64,000 nt of DNA from Vulcanimicrobiota bacterium (GTDB lineage: Bacteria > Pseudomonadota > Gammaproteobacteria > Xanthomonadales > Rhodanobacteraceae), in contig CAJCJD010000205.1 of assembly GCA_903970555.1 (NCBI GenBank), forward strand, positions 1 through 64,000, written 5' to 3'. The notes below the pieces were generated by a model. The model made no database searches. It was not told the DNA's origin and worked only from the letters and a program-made list of their open reading frames with translations. A program made the translations under genes and the position numbers. Of the stretch, positions 45,261-53,163 are shown in pieces. Numbering within the stretch: the stretch's first letter is position 1; each line of letters opens with the position of its first letter.

Positions 45261-45876
45261 CTTCGTCCTTGCAGTCCCAGATCATGCGGGGATCAAAACT
45301 CATCGAAGCCAGCATCGTAAGCACCACGGTGAGGCCGAAGTACACCACGCCAGGCAACGGTTCCACCTGGCTGAAGAAACCGAACTGCACCAACGCGGTG
45401 AGCAGCGATACCACGAAAACATCCAGCATCGACCAATAACCGATGAACTCTACCAGCCGGTACAGCTTGGCCCGCTGCGTGCGCGCCCAGTTGGTGCCGC
45501 GATGCACGCTCAGGAGCAACGTGCCCAGCACCAGGAATTTCATCATGGGCACGACGATGCTGGCCGTGAAGACGATAACGGCAAGATCCGGCGAACCTTT
45601 CACCCACAATTCGATCACACCCGTGAGGATCGTATTGTCGTCGACATCTCCCAAGCTCACCGTGCGCATGATCGGCAGCACGTTGGCCGGAAGGTACAGC
45701 AGAAACGCGGCTATCAGCAGCGCCCAGGTGCGCGCAATACTGCCCGGCTTGCGTCGATGCAGCGTGCCACCGCAGCGCGGGCACGCGGCGTCCTCGACGT
45801 GCGTATCGCGGCAAACGAGACCGCATATATGGCAGCCGATCAAACCCAGGTCATGGGCGCGCGGCAGCGCACTCAC
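45253..45876 (-). CDS. pqiA: PqiA domain protein, second half
   Basis: A 207-residue PqiA unit from a GTG at 45876, which overlaps the stop of the first unit (GTGA). The zinc-ribbon pair GCHICGLVC and CPRCGGTL stands at the N-terminus, followed by four membrane segments including LLIAAFLLYLPANVLPIM and WSMLDVFVVSLLTALVQF. E. coli PqiA joins two such units in one chain; here each is a separate gene. It is the inner-membrane partner of PqiB. Confidence 0.87.
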   Translation of the reverse strand: MSALPRAHDLGLIGCHICGLVCRDTHVEDAACPRCGGTLHRRKPGSIARTWALLIAAFLLYLPANVLPIMRTVSLGDVDDNTILTGVIELWVKGSPDLAVIVFTASIVVPMMKFLVLGTLLLSVHRGTNWARTQRAKLYRLVEFIGYWSMLDVFVVSLLTALVQFGFFSQVEPLPGVVYFGLTVVLTMLASMSFDPRMIWDCKDEDE

Positions 45877-46520
45877 GGCGCAACCTCCGGAATCTTGTCC
45901 CACAACTGACGCAGGTCGATACCGGAAAAGACCGTGATCAACAGCGCAAGCACGGCATAAGCAAACGCGCCCGCATCCGGCGTTACATCGAAATACAGAT
46001 GCGCCTTCACGATCGACACCAACACGCCAAGCACGAACACCTCGCTCATCGTCCACGGAGCGATGTAGTGCAAGATCACCATCCACCGCTCGAAGCCTGG
46101 CGCGCGGCGACCGAGTCGGCCGTAAGCGAGCAACCAACCCAGCAATAACATCTTGCAAAGTGGAAAGAAGAACAGCGTACCGGCCGCCAGCACCGCCACC
46201 ACTTGCGAGTGCTCCTGCCACATCATCATGATGATGCCCCACAGCGTGGTGTGGATCTGTTTGCCGTTGAAGCCCAGCGTGATGATCGGCCAGACATTCG
46301 CCTGCACGAACACCACCATCACCGTCAGCACCAGCGCAAACATCGTGTTGAGGCCAATGCGTTGGTGCCGTTCCAGCACCGCATGACAGCGCAGGCAACG
46401 TGCCACATCGCCACGCGCCAAAGGCCGGCGACGATAGACCGTATCGCACTGCTCGCAGATCATCAGCGTCGAGGTCATCGTTTTCGGTGCGTGCTCGATG
46501 CTGGAGGGCGATGGATTCAT
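45873..46520 (-). CDS. pqiA: PqiA domain protein, first half
   Basis: A 215-residue PqiA unit. The zinc-ribbon reads MICEQCDTVYRR and ARCLRCHAVLE, followed by four membrane segments (TMFALVLTVMVVFVQANVWPII, LAAGTLFFFPLCKMLLLGWLLAY, TMSEVFVLGVLVSIVKAHLYF and a last one). It heads the pqiA-pqiA-pqiB-pqiC operon. The start MNPSPSSIEH at 46520 gives the usual short N-terminus. The cnoX-like gene is divergent, 97 nt away. Confidence 0.88.
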   Translation of the reverse strand: MNPSPSSIEHAPKTMTSTLMICEQCDTVYRRRPLARGDVARCLRCHAVLERHQRIGLNTMFALVLTVMVVFVQANVWPIITLGFNGKQIHTTLWGIIMMMWQEHSQVVAVLAAGTLFFFPLCKMLLLGWLLAYGRLGRRAPGFERWMVILHYIAPWTMSEVFVLGVLVSIVKAHLYFDVTPDAGAFAYAVLALLITVFSGIDLRQLWDKIPEVAP

Positions 46521-46617
46521 GTCGGCGATTCTCGCAAATCCGCGGCAATCGTGCCTGCACTTGATATGCTCCGTCGCGCCCCGACCTGTGTGGGGATAAT
46601 CCGTAGGGAGCCCGTTT

Positions 46618-47481
46618 GTGAACGCCACCATCACCCCGCACATTTTCAATGTCGATCAGGACAACTTTGAGACGGAGGTGCTGCAGGCTTCGCTCAAGAC
46701 CCCGGTGCTGGTCGATTTCTGGGCAACCTGGTGTGAGCCCTGCAAATCACTGGGCCCCGTGCTGGAAAAGCTGGCCGTCGAATACAGCGGCGCCTTTCGC
46801 CTGGGCAAGGTGGACGTGGACAAAAACCAGGAACTGGCAGGCGTCTTCGGTATTCGCAGCATTCCTACGGTGATGCTGGTGAAGGACGGGCAGATTCTGG
46901 ATGGCTTCGCCGGCGCCCTTCCCGAAGGGCAATTGCGCGAATTCCTCTCTCGTCACATTCAGCCGCTGGACGGTGATGTGCAGGAAACGTCGGAAGAAGT
47001 CGCGCCCGAGTCCCCCGAACAAGCCATCAACCGGTTGCAACAGGCGATCGCCGCCGAGCCGGATCGCTCCGAGCTCAAGCTCGATCTCGCGCTTGCATTG
47101 GCGCAAGCCGGCCATGCCTCCGCCGCGGAAGCCGAACTCAACGCCCTGCCCGCCAATCTGGCGATCGATGCGCGCGCTGTTCGCTTGCGCAATCAGCTCG
47201 ATCTGTCTCGCTCGCTTGAAGGCGCTCCCGCACTAGATACGCTGCAGCAGCGCGTGCAAGCCAATCCGCAAGATTGGGAAGCTCACGATCTGCTGGGCGT
47301 GCGGCTGCTGCTAGGTGACGATCAGGCCGCCGGTCTGGACCAGTGGCTTCTGCTACTGGAGTGTGCGCGCGATTGGAACGATGGCCAGGCCAAGAAGCGC
47401 CTGTTGGCTGCGTTCAATACGCTCGACGACGCCGAGCTGGTCGCCCGTTATCGTCGGCGGATGGCCTCGCTGCTGTTCTAA
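46618..47481 (+). CDS. cnoX: CnoX-like thioredoxin-TPR co-chaperone
   Basis: A 287-residue protein: an N-terminal thioredoxin domain (1-115) joined to TPR-like helices (about 130-287, PEQAINRLQQAIAAEPDRSELKLDLALALAQAG and onward). This is the layout of YbbN/CnoX, which protects unfolded proteins during hypochlorite stress and passes them to GroEL or DnaK. The active site reads WCEPC, a redox-competent CxxC, unlike the SxxC of E. coli CnoX. The start is GTG 46618 with GGGAG 7 nt upstream. Confidence 0.9.
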   Translation: MNATITPHIFNVDQDNFETEVLQASLKTPVLVDFWATWCEPCKSLGPVLEKLAVEYSGAFRLGKVDVDKNQELAGVFGIRSIPTVMLVKDGQILDGFAGALPEGQLREFLSRHIQPLDGDVQETSEEVAPESPEQAINRLQQAIAAEPDRSELKLDLALALAQAGHASAAEAELNALPANLAIDARAVRLRNQLDLSRSLEGAPALDTLQQRVQANPQDWEAHDLLGVRLLLGDDQAAGLDQWLLLLECARDWNDGQAKKRLLAAFNTLDDAELVARYRRRMASLLF

Positions 47482-47488
47482 ACGCCTT

Positions 47489-47530
47489 ATCCCTTCCGAA
47501 TGGGAGGGATATCCATACGCATGAGTATGG
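47489..47530 (+). terminator. Two adjacent hairpins after the cnoX-like gene
   Basis: ATCCCTTCC (47489-47497) pairs with GGGAGGGAT (47502-47510), one G-U pair; CCATAC (47513-47518) pairs with GTATGG (47525-47530). They fill the space between the cnoX-like stop and the DUF4442 gene and may end the former or shape the leader of the latter. Confidence 0.45.
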
Positions 47531-47563
47531 TAGCCTTTGCGCATCCCTCCGCGAGAGTTTCCG

Positions 47564-48016
47564 ATGCGCGCCTCCACCTTTCGTCGCCTGTTGAACCTGT
47601 GGCCACCGTTCCTGTTCAACAGCATTCGCTTGCTTAGCCTGGATGACGGTTACACCGAGGCGCGCGTGGTGCTCCGGCTACGCCCGTGGAATCGCAATTA
47701 CGTGCGCACGCAATTCGGCGGCAATCTATTCGCGATGGCCGATCCGTTCTGGATGCTGCTGATCATCCAGCACCTGGGCAAAGATCATTACGTGTGGGAC
47801 AAGGCCGGCACGATCGATTTCGTCGCGCCGGGCCGGGCCGATGTCTACGCGCACTTCAAACTGGAACCGGGCGTACTGGATGAACTGCGTTCCGCTGCCG
47901 CAAACGGCGAGAAGGTATTGCGCTGGTTTGAAGTGCCATTGAAGACTGCCCAAGGCGAAGTGGTCGCCATCGTGCGCAAACAAATCTACGTGCGGCTGAA
48001 ACCCAGGGAGCGTTAG
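47564..48016 (+). CDS. DUF4442 hotdog-fold protein
   Basis: A 150-residue protein of the DUF4442 group, related to hotdog-fold acyl-CoA thioesterases. The pattern [41 protein letters not shown], then DPFWMLLI and TIDFVAPG, is characteristic. Function is not established; thioesterase activity on acyl-CoA is plausible. GAGAG precedes the ATG at 47564. Its end overlaps the convergent SDR gene by 4 nt. Confidence 0.85.
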   Translation: MRASTFRRLLNLWPPFLFNSIRLLSLDDGYTEARVVLRLRPWNRNYVRTQFGGNLFAMADPFWMLLIIQHLGKDHYVWDKAGTIDFVAPGRADVYAHFKLEPGVLDELRSAAANGEKVLRWFEVPLKTAQGEVVAIVRKQIYVRLKPRER

Positions 48017-48819
48017 CCCTCCATCGCCGGCATGGCCGCCGAGCCGGCAAGAATGCCGCCGTCGATGTTGAGTTCGGTACCCGTCATATAAGCCGCCTCG
48101 TCGGAAGCCAACAGCAACGCCAGCGCAGCGACTTCCTCCGGCGTGCCGAAGCGACGCATCGGCGTGTCGTGTATGCAGGCACGCATATTCGCCTCGCGTT
48201 CGGGGCCACGCCCAAGCATCGGCTCCCACATCGGCGTGAGGATGGCTGCCGGATGGATGGAGTTGCAGCGAATCGCAAGCCCTTGCTCCGCGCAATACAG
48301 CGCGACCGATTTGGTGTGATTGCGCACGGCTGCCTTGGACGAGGCATAAGCCGCCGCCGCTGGAATGCCAACCAAACCGGAGCGCGAAGAAATATTGATG
48401 ATCGAACCGCTGCCGTTTTCGCGCATCGCGCGAATCGCCTGCCGGCAACCTAGAAAAACACCATCCAGATTGGTGCGATGGACCGCGTGCCAGTCTTCCA
48501 GGGTAGCGTGCTCCGGATCGTGCAGGCGCATGCCATCTTCGAAACCGGTCACGCCTGCATTGTTGACCAGCACATCCAGCCGGCCGTGATCGAGCAGGAT
48601 CTGCACCATCACGCGCTTCCAATCCAATTCGACGCGGACATCGAGGTGGTAGTAGGAGGCATTCGGACCGATCGCCTTCGCCGCCGCCTGCCCTTCCGCA
48701 TCGCGGATATCGCTGAGCATGACGTGCGCACCCTCATGGGCGAAAACACGTGCAATCGCTTCGCCAATCCCGCGCGCAGCCCCCGTGACCAATGCCACCT
48801 TGCCTTCAAGACGACGCAT
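48013..48819 (-). CDS. SDR-family NAD(P)-dependent oxidoreductase
   Basis: A 268-residue classical SDR. The cofactor motif [12 protein letters not shown] in [10 protein letters not shown], catalytic Ser in [11 protein letters not shown] and the AYASSKAAV active site are all intact, unlike the SDR at 3591-4382. The C-terminal DGGILAGSA is typical. It probably acts on a hydroxysteroid- or cyclohexanol-like alcohol; the substrate is unknown and no pathway neighbours help. Confidence 0.9.
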   Translation of the reverse strand: MRRLEGKVALVTGAARGIGEAIARVFAHEGAHVMLSDIRDAEGQAAAKAIGPNASYYHLDVRVELDWKRVMVQILLDHGRLDVLVNNAGVTGFEDGMRLHDPEHATLEDWHAVHRTNLDGVFLGCRQAIRAMRENGSGSIINISSRSGLVGIPAAAAYASSKAAVRNHTKSVALYCAEQGLAIRCNSIHPAAILTPMWEPMLGRGPEREANMRACIHDTPMRRFGTPEEVAALALLLASDEAAYMTGTELNIDGGILAGSAAMPAMEG

Positions 48820-48995
48820 GCGCTTCCCCTGTTAGCGCTTTGGACAGCCATTCTTGTTCCGAACCGTCGAACGGCTCAAGTACAAGCAGCGTTTTTTGCT
48901 AACTGCGACCCGCGAAATTATTTTCCGGGCCGCGCCGAGCCGCCTTGCGACTCGCCTACAATGAGCGACCCCATCTTTTCCGTCGGATACCCCCC

Positions 48996-49700
48996 ATGCC
49001 GCGGCTGCGCATCCAACGCTACCTCATCACCGGTTTGCTGACCTTCATACCATTGTGGGTCACTTGGCTGGTCTTCAAGTTTGTTTTCGATTTGCTGGCC
49101 GGCATGGGCGCGCCGCTAGTTTCCGCGTTCATGAGCGCATTGAACTTGTGGTCGCCGCACACGGCCGAATCGTTCAACCAAAGCTGGCTGATTTACACCC
49201 TTGCATTGGTGCTGACTCTGATCGCGCTGTACCTGATCGGCTTCCTTGCCAATCGCGTGATCGGGCAGCGCATATTGCACGCTTTTGACACGCTATTGCA
49301 GCGTATTCCGCTGGTGCAGACGATCTATGGCGGCACCAAGAAACTCATGGCCGTGCTGCAAAACAAGCCCAGCGGCCTGCAGCGTGTCGTGCTGGTGGAT
49401 TTTCCACGCAAGGGCATGAAGGTGGTCGGTTTTGTCACGCGCGTGATGATCGAGGATGGCACCGGCCGCGAAATGGCAGCCGTCTATATCCCCACCACGC
49501 CCAACCCGACTGGCGGCTATCTGGAGGTGGTGCCGGTCAGCGAACTCACGCCCACGGATTGGACCATGGACCAAGCCATGGCTTTCATCATTTCCGGCGG
49601 CGCCGTAGCTCCCGATACACTGCCTGCTTCACCGGCTGCCCTGCCATCCGATACATCCGATACATCCGATACATCCGATACATCCGAGGATCGTGCATGA
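48996..49700 (+). CDS. DUF502 inner-membrane protein
   Basis: A 234-residue protein with two membrane segments (ITGLLTFIPLWVTWLVFKFVF and LIYTLALVLTLIALYLIGFLA) and a cytoplasmic DUF502 domain (IPLVQTIYGGTKKLMAVL, FPRKGMKVVGFVTR, YIPTTPNPTGGYLEVVP, WTMDQAMAFIISGG). The role is unknown. The tail is Ser-Asp-Thr tandem repeats from a 9-bp DNA repeat. The start at 48996 is chosen at the usual N-terminus. The M14 peptidase ATG overlaps its stop. Confidence 0.9.
   Translation: MPRLRIQRYLITGLLTFIPLWVTWLVFKFVFDLLAGMGAPLVSAFMSALNLWSPHTAESFNQSWLIYTLALVLTLIALYLIGFLANRVIGQRILHAFDTLLQRIPLVQTIYGGTKKLMAVLQNKPSGLQRVVLVDFPRKGMKVVGFVTRVMIEDGTGREMAAVYIPTTPNPTGGYLEVVPVSELTPTDWTMDQAMAFIISGGAVAPDTLPASPAALPSDTSDTSDTSDTSEDRA
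49645..49687 (+). repeat. 9-bp tandem repeat (CATCCGATA, 4.8 copies)
   Basis: Four perfect copies of CATCCGATA (49645-49680) and a partial fifth (to 49687) lie at the 3' end of the DUF502 gene, coding for (SDT)n. Being a multiple of three, changes in copy number keep the frame. The ribosome site of the next gene (GAGGA, 49686-49690) begins on the last repeat bases. Confidence 0.9.
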
Positions 49701-51505
49701 CCAAGCGTCACGTGTTGTTGTCCGTTCTGTTGGGAGTTTTCGCTATGAGTACGCATGCCGCTGGCCCGCACGATACTGACTGGACCACACCCGCAGAAAG
49801 CGCACATTTCCGCACTACCCCAAGCTATGCGCAAACGCTGGCCTATCTGCAGCAACTGCAGCAAGCCGCACCCGGCAAGATAAAACTGGAAACATTTGGC
49901 GTTACGCCCGAAGGGCGTCCGATGACCGTGGTGATCGCCAGCGGCGACGGCACATTCACGCCCGAGGCCGCGCGCGCTGCCCACAAACCGGTGATATTGC
50001 TGCAGGCAGGCATCCATCCCGGTGAGATCGAGGGTAAGGATGCGGGCTTGATGTTGTTGCGCGACATTGCCGTCACCAAGAAGTATCCGCACCTACTCGA
50101 TCATGTGGTGCTGGTCTATATACCGGTCTTCAGTGTCGACGGGCATGAACACAGCTCGCCTTACAATCGCATCAACCAGAACGGCCCAGAAAGCATGGGC
50201 TTTCGCGGGCAGTCGCAGTATCTGAATCTCAATCGCGACTACATCAAGGCGGACGCGCCGGAAATGCTGGCGTGGTTGAAGTTGTGGCAAACGTGGTTGC
50301 CGGATTTTCTAGTTGATGTTCACACCACCGACGGCGCCGACTATCAATACGACCTGACCTGGTACACCGAAGATCCGCACAAGCTCGATCCGGCGGTGGC
50401 CGCGTGGCAGCACAAGACCATCGTGGACCAGGCGATGCCGGCTTATGAAAAGCATGGACATCTCGCCTCGATCTATCTGGAGTTCAAGGACGGCCGCGAT
50501 CCGCGCAAGGGCATCGAGAATTTCGGATCCGGGCCGCGCTTCTCCACCGGCTACGCTGCGCTACAAAATCGTCCGGCGCTGTTGCTCGAAACGCATATGC
50601 TCAAGTCGTATGCCGTGCGCGTCTACGCGATCTACGACTTGTTGCATGTGTTGCTCGATGACATCAATCGCGACCCCGCAGCACTGCTGGCCGCTACGAG
50701 CAAAGCCGATGCCGACACCATCGCGCGCGCGCAGGATGCCAACGCGCAGGTGCCGCTGACCTTCAAGCCCGACCCCACGTCCACGCCGTTTGAATTGAAG
50801 GGCTACGCCTTCACCCAAACCCCCAGCGACATCTCCAACGACACGTGGATTCAATACGATCCGACCAAGCCGCAGACGTATCGCATCGACAACTGGAATG
50901 GTCTGCTGCCGGATCTATCGATCGATCCACCTGCCGCCTATGTCGTGCCCGCGCAATGGAAGACGATCATCGACAAGCTGGACGCGCACGGCATTGCGTA
51001 CATGCGCATTGGGCATCCCATGAAAGAGGTGGATGCGCAGGCCTATCAGCTTGATCAGCCGCACTGGGCAAGCGAACCGTTTGAAGGGCACCTGATGCTG
51101 CGCAGTTTTACGCTACGAACCGTGCCAACGGAAGTTACCCTGCCTGCGGGTTCGATTGTGGTCCCGATGAACCAGCGCGCCGCCAACGTAGCCATGCAGC
51201 TACTGGAGCCACAAGCGCCGGATTCATTGCTGCATTGGGGCTATCTCAATGCCATCTTCGAGGCCAAGGAATACGGCGAACCGCGCGTGCTTGAGAAACT
51301 TGCGCGCGACATGATGGCGAAAGATCCCAAGTTGAAGGCTGAATTCGATCAGAAGCTGCACGATGACCCGGCCTTTGCTGCGAGCAGTCGCGCGCGGCTG
51401 GAGTTCTTCTTCGAGCGTTCCCCGTGGTACAGCGTACAGGCCGTTGGCGCTTACCCTGTGCTGCGCCTCAACGCGGCGCAGCTGGCCATCCTTGGCACCA
51501 AGTAA
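49697..51505 (+). CDS. Exported M14-family zinc carboxypeptidase
   Basis: A 602-residue secreted metallopeptidase. The signal peptide (HVLLSVLLGVFAMSTHAAG) is followed by the M14 catalytic domain. Zinc ligands are His and Glu in AGIHPGEIEGKD and His in VDVHTTDG; the LNLNRDY arginine and a C-terminal catalytic Glu in LLLETHML fit. The last 250 residues are an extra domain. It removes C-terminal residues from peptides in the periplasm or outside; specificity is unknown. Its ATG overlaps the DUF502 stop (ATGA). Confidence 0.9.
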   Translation: MTKRHVLLSVLLGVFAMSTHAAGPHDTDWTTPAESAHFRTTPSYAQTLAYLQQLQQAAPGKIKLETFGVTPEGRPMTVVIASGDGTFTPEAARAAHKPVILLQAGIHPGEIEGKDAGLMLLRDIAVTKKYPHLLDHVVLVYIPVFSVDGHEHSSPYNRINQNGPESMGFRGQSQYLNLNRDYIKADAPEMLAWLKLWQTWLPDFLVDVHTTDGADYQYDLTWYTEDPHKLDPAVAAWQHKTIVDQAMPAYEKHGHLASIYLEFKDGRDPRKGIENFGSGPRFSTGYAALQNRPALLLETHMLKSYAVRVYAIYDLLHVLLDDINRDPAALLAATSKADADTIARAQDANAQVPLTFKPDPTSTPFELKGYAFTQTPSDISNDTWIQYDPTKPQTYRIDNWNGLLPDLSIDPPAAYVVPAQWKTIIDKLDAHGIAYMRIGHPMKEVDAQAYQLDQPHWASEPFEGHLMLRSFTLRTVPTEVTLPAGSIVVPMNQRAANVAMQLLEPQAPDSLLHWGYLNAIFEAKEYGEPRVLEKLARDMMAKDPKLKAEFDQKLHDDPAFAASSRARLEFFFERSPWYSVQAVGAYPVLRLNAAQLAILGTK

Positions 51506-51576
51506 ACAGGAGCAACATCACGTTGCTCGTATCGGCATGCTGACCCGTCCTGGCGATCGTCGCCTGGCGTGTCCCT

Positions 51577-53025
51577 CTAACGCTGTGGATTTAAGTGTGC
51601 CGGCATGAGCCCTGCCCGCATGGAAGCGGGCCGGTAGCCGTCGTCCAGTGTATGGAGGAAGGTGATGATGTCTCGGATATCTTGAGCGGTGAGCGGCGGC
51701 GGATCGCCAACGTGACGGTCGAAGGGCGCGTCGGTGGTATCAACATTGCCCTGATAAGCAGCGGGTATATCGTTGTATAGCTCCAGCTTGCCGTTTGCAT
51801 CGTGCGGATAGATCTTTTCGGGCGCGACGCTGCGCAAATTGTAGAAATCCAGTACCTGCTTCAACGTACGGTAGGCGCCGTTGTGAAAAAACACCGCGCG
51901 CCTGTCTACGTTGCGCAGCGTGGGGGTGAGGAACATGCCGCAGTATTGCGTCTGGTGTGCGAGATCTTTGCGGAACGGACCGCAGATACCGAGATCGTAG
52001 TAATGCGGATCCCTGTTGAGCACTAGGGTGGTGTTGCGAGGTACGCCCAATGCTTCGTATTGGGTGTCGGTGAACAGCGGAGGCAAGCCATCGCGACTCG
52101 GCTGGCTGAGGTGGCAGCCGGCACAATTGCCTTTCTTCGGATCGTTGAAAACGCGCAACCCGCGCAGTTCCGCTGGTGTCAGTCGTGCCTGTCCTTGCAA
52201 CCATGCGTCGTACTTGCTGGTGAACGGATGAAAAGACGGGTCTTCGATCTGAAAACGGCCGATGGCAAACATGGCCTCGGAAACCAGCTGCTCCGGATCG
52301 TTCACAATGCCAGGTCCGAACAACAGGGTGAACGATTGGCGATAGCGGCTGTTCACCAGTTTGTGTGCCACTTCATCGATGCTGCTGTTCGCCATTTCCA
52401 CGGGATTGAGCAGAGGCAAATAGGCCTGCCGTTGCAGTGAATCGGCACGGCCATCCCAGAACAACCCGCCTTGCGCCACCATGGCAGGCGCAGCAGGCGC
52501 CACGCCAGCTTGCTTCGTTGCGCGCGAATCGCCGCGCACGGATGAGGCGATTGCATTGAGGTCGGGCGCCACGTCGTTGTCGGCTGCATCCGGCCCAATG
52601 CTGAAAGGCGGTTGCCGATACAAATACGCCAGCGAGAGCGGCGGCCGATACCCGGCCTGATGCAGATCCTTTCCACCCTTTTGCACGGTCAGTGCGTTGG
52701 GCGGGTTGTAGCCGTGTGCGGGGCTATGGCAAGAGGAACACGACTGCTGTCCGGAACCCGACATTATCGGATCGAAGAATAGCGATTTGCCCAGTTGCGC
52801 AACCGCGCTCAACGGGTTCGCCTGCGGCAATTTCAGATCGATCGGATGCGGATTGATGCCGCTGTTATCGGCAGCGTCGCTTTGTAGCTTCGCGGCTTGG
52901 TTGATAAACGCGTAGCTCGTGAAGCAGCTGCATACGCAAGCCACGCCAAGCAGGACTTTGAACAGCCGAAATGGCTTACGTGGTGCTTGCGTGCGCGATG
53001 TCGGGGAATCCGAAGTCAAAGGCAT
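51577..53025 (-). CDS. MauG/CcpA-like dihaem cytochrome c peroxidase
   Basis: A 482-residue protein with an N-terminal membrane anchor or signal (LFKVLLGVACVCSCFTSYAF) and two c-haem sites, CSSCH (with LFFDPIMSGSGQQS before it) and CAGCH. A methionine in GMFLTPTLRNV could be a distal ligand. This is the MauG/bacterial dihaem peroxidase superfamily, which reduces H2O2 or carries out protein oxidation in the periplasm. The ATG at 53025 is preferred over the TTG at 53031. It lies downstream of the phosphatase gene on the same strand beyond a terminator-like palindrome. Confidence 0.88.
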   Translation of the reverse strand: MPLTSDSPTSRTQAPRKPFRLFKVLLGVACVCSCFTSYAFINQAAKLQSDAADNSGINPHPIDLKLPQANPLSAVAQLGKSLFFDPIMSGSGQQSCSSCHSPAHGYNPPNALTVQKGGKDLHQAGYRPPLSLAYLYRQPPFSIGPDAADNDVAPDLNAIASSVRGDSRATKQAGVAPAAPAMVAQGGLFWDGRADSLQRQAYLPLLNPVEMANSSIDEVAHKLVNSRYRQSFTLLFGPGIVNDPEQLVSEAMFAIGRFQIEDPSFHPFTSKYDAWLQGQARLTPAELRGLRVFNDPKKGNCAGCHLSQPSRDGLPPLFTDTQYEALGVPRNTTLVLNRDPHYYDLGICGPFRKDLAHQTQYCGMFLTPTLRNVDRRAVFFHNGAYRTLKQVLDFYNLRSVAPEKIYPHDANGKLELYNDIPAAYQGNVDTTDAPFDRHVGDPPPLTAQDIRDIITFLHTLDDGYRPASMRAGLMPAHLNPQR

Positions 53026-53068
53026 GTCCAAGGCAGTAGCGTGATGGAATGCGATGCGGCCCAGAAAA

Positions 53069-53104
53069 CATCCCTGCTGCGCGACATGTCGCGCAGCAGG
53101 GATG
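53069..53104 (-). terminator. 36-bp perfect palindrome, terminator of the phosphatase gene
   Basis: The 36 nt from 53069 to 53104 are fully self-complementary (centre GACATGTC). On the minus strand the hairpin is followed by TTTTC, 60 nt after the phosphatase stop, giving a strong intrinsic terminator before the dihaem peroxidase gene. Confidence 0.8.
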
Positions 53105-53163
53105 GGCTTTATTCGCCACGTGCAAGGCCCGGATCAGGCAATGATCCGGCCCGGAGCCTGCGA

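Noticed and set aside
45253-46641. 462-codon minus-strand frame as one long PqiA
   Set aside because: Only the part after about 45876 reads as PqiA; the upstream part is out of frame with the first PqiA unit, which is in another frame and ends with a GTGA overlap. Two genes fit better than one frameshifted gene.
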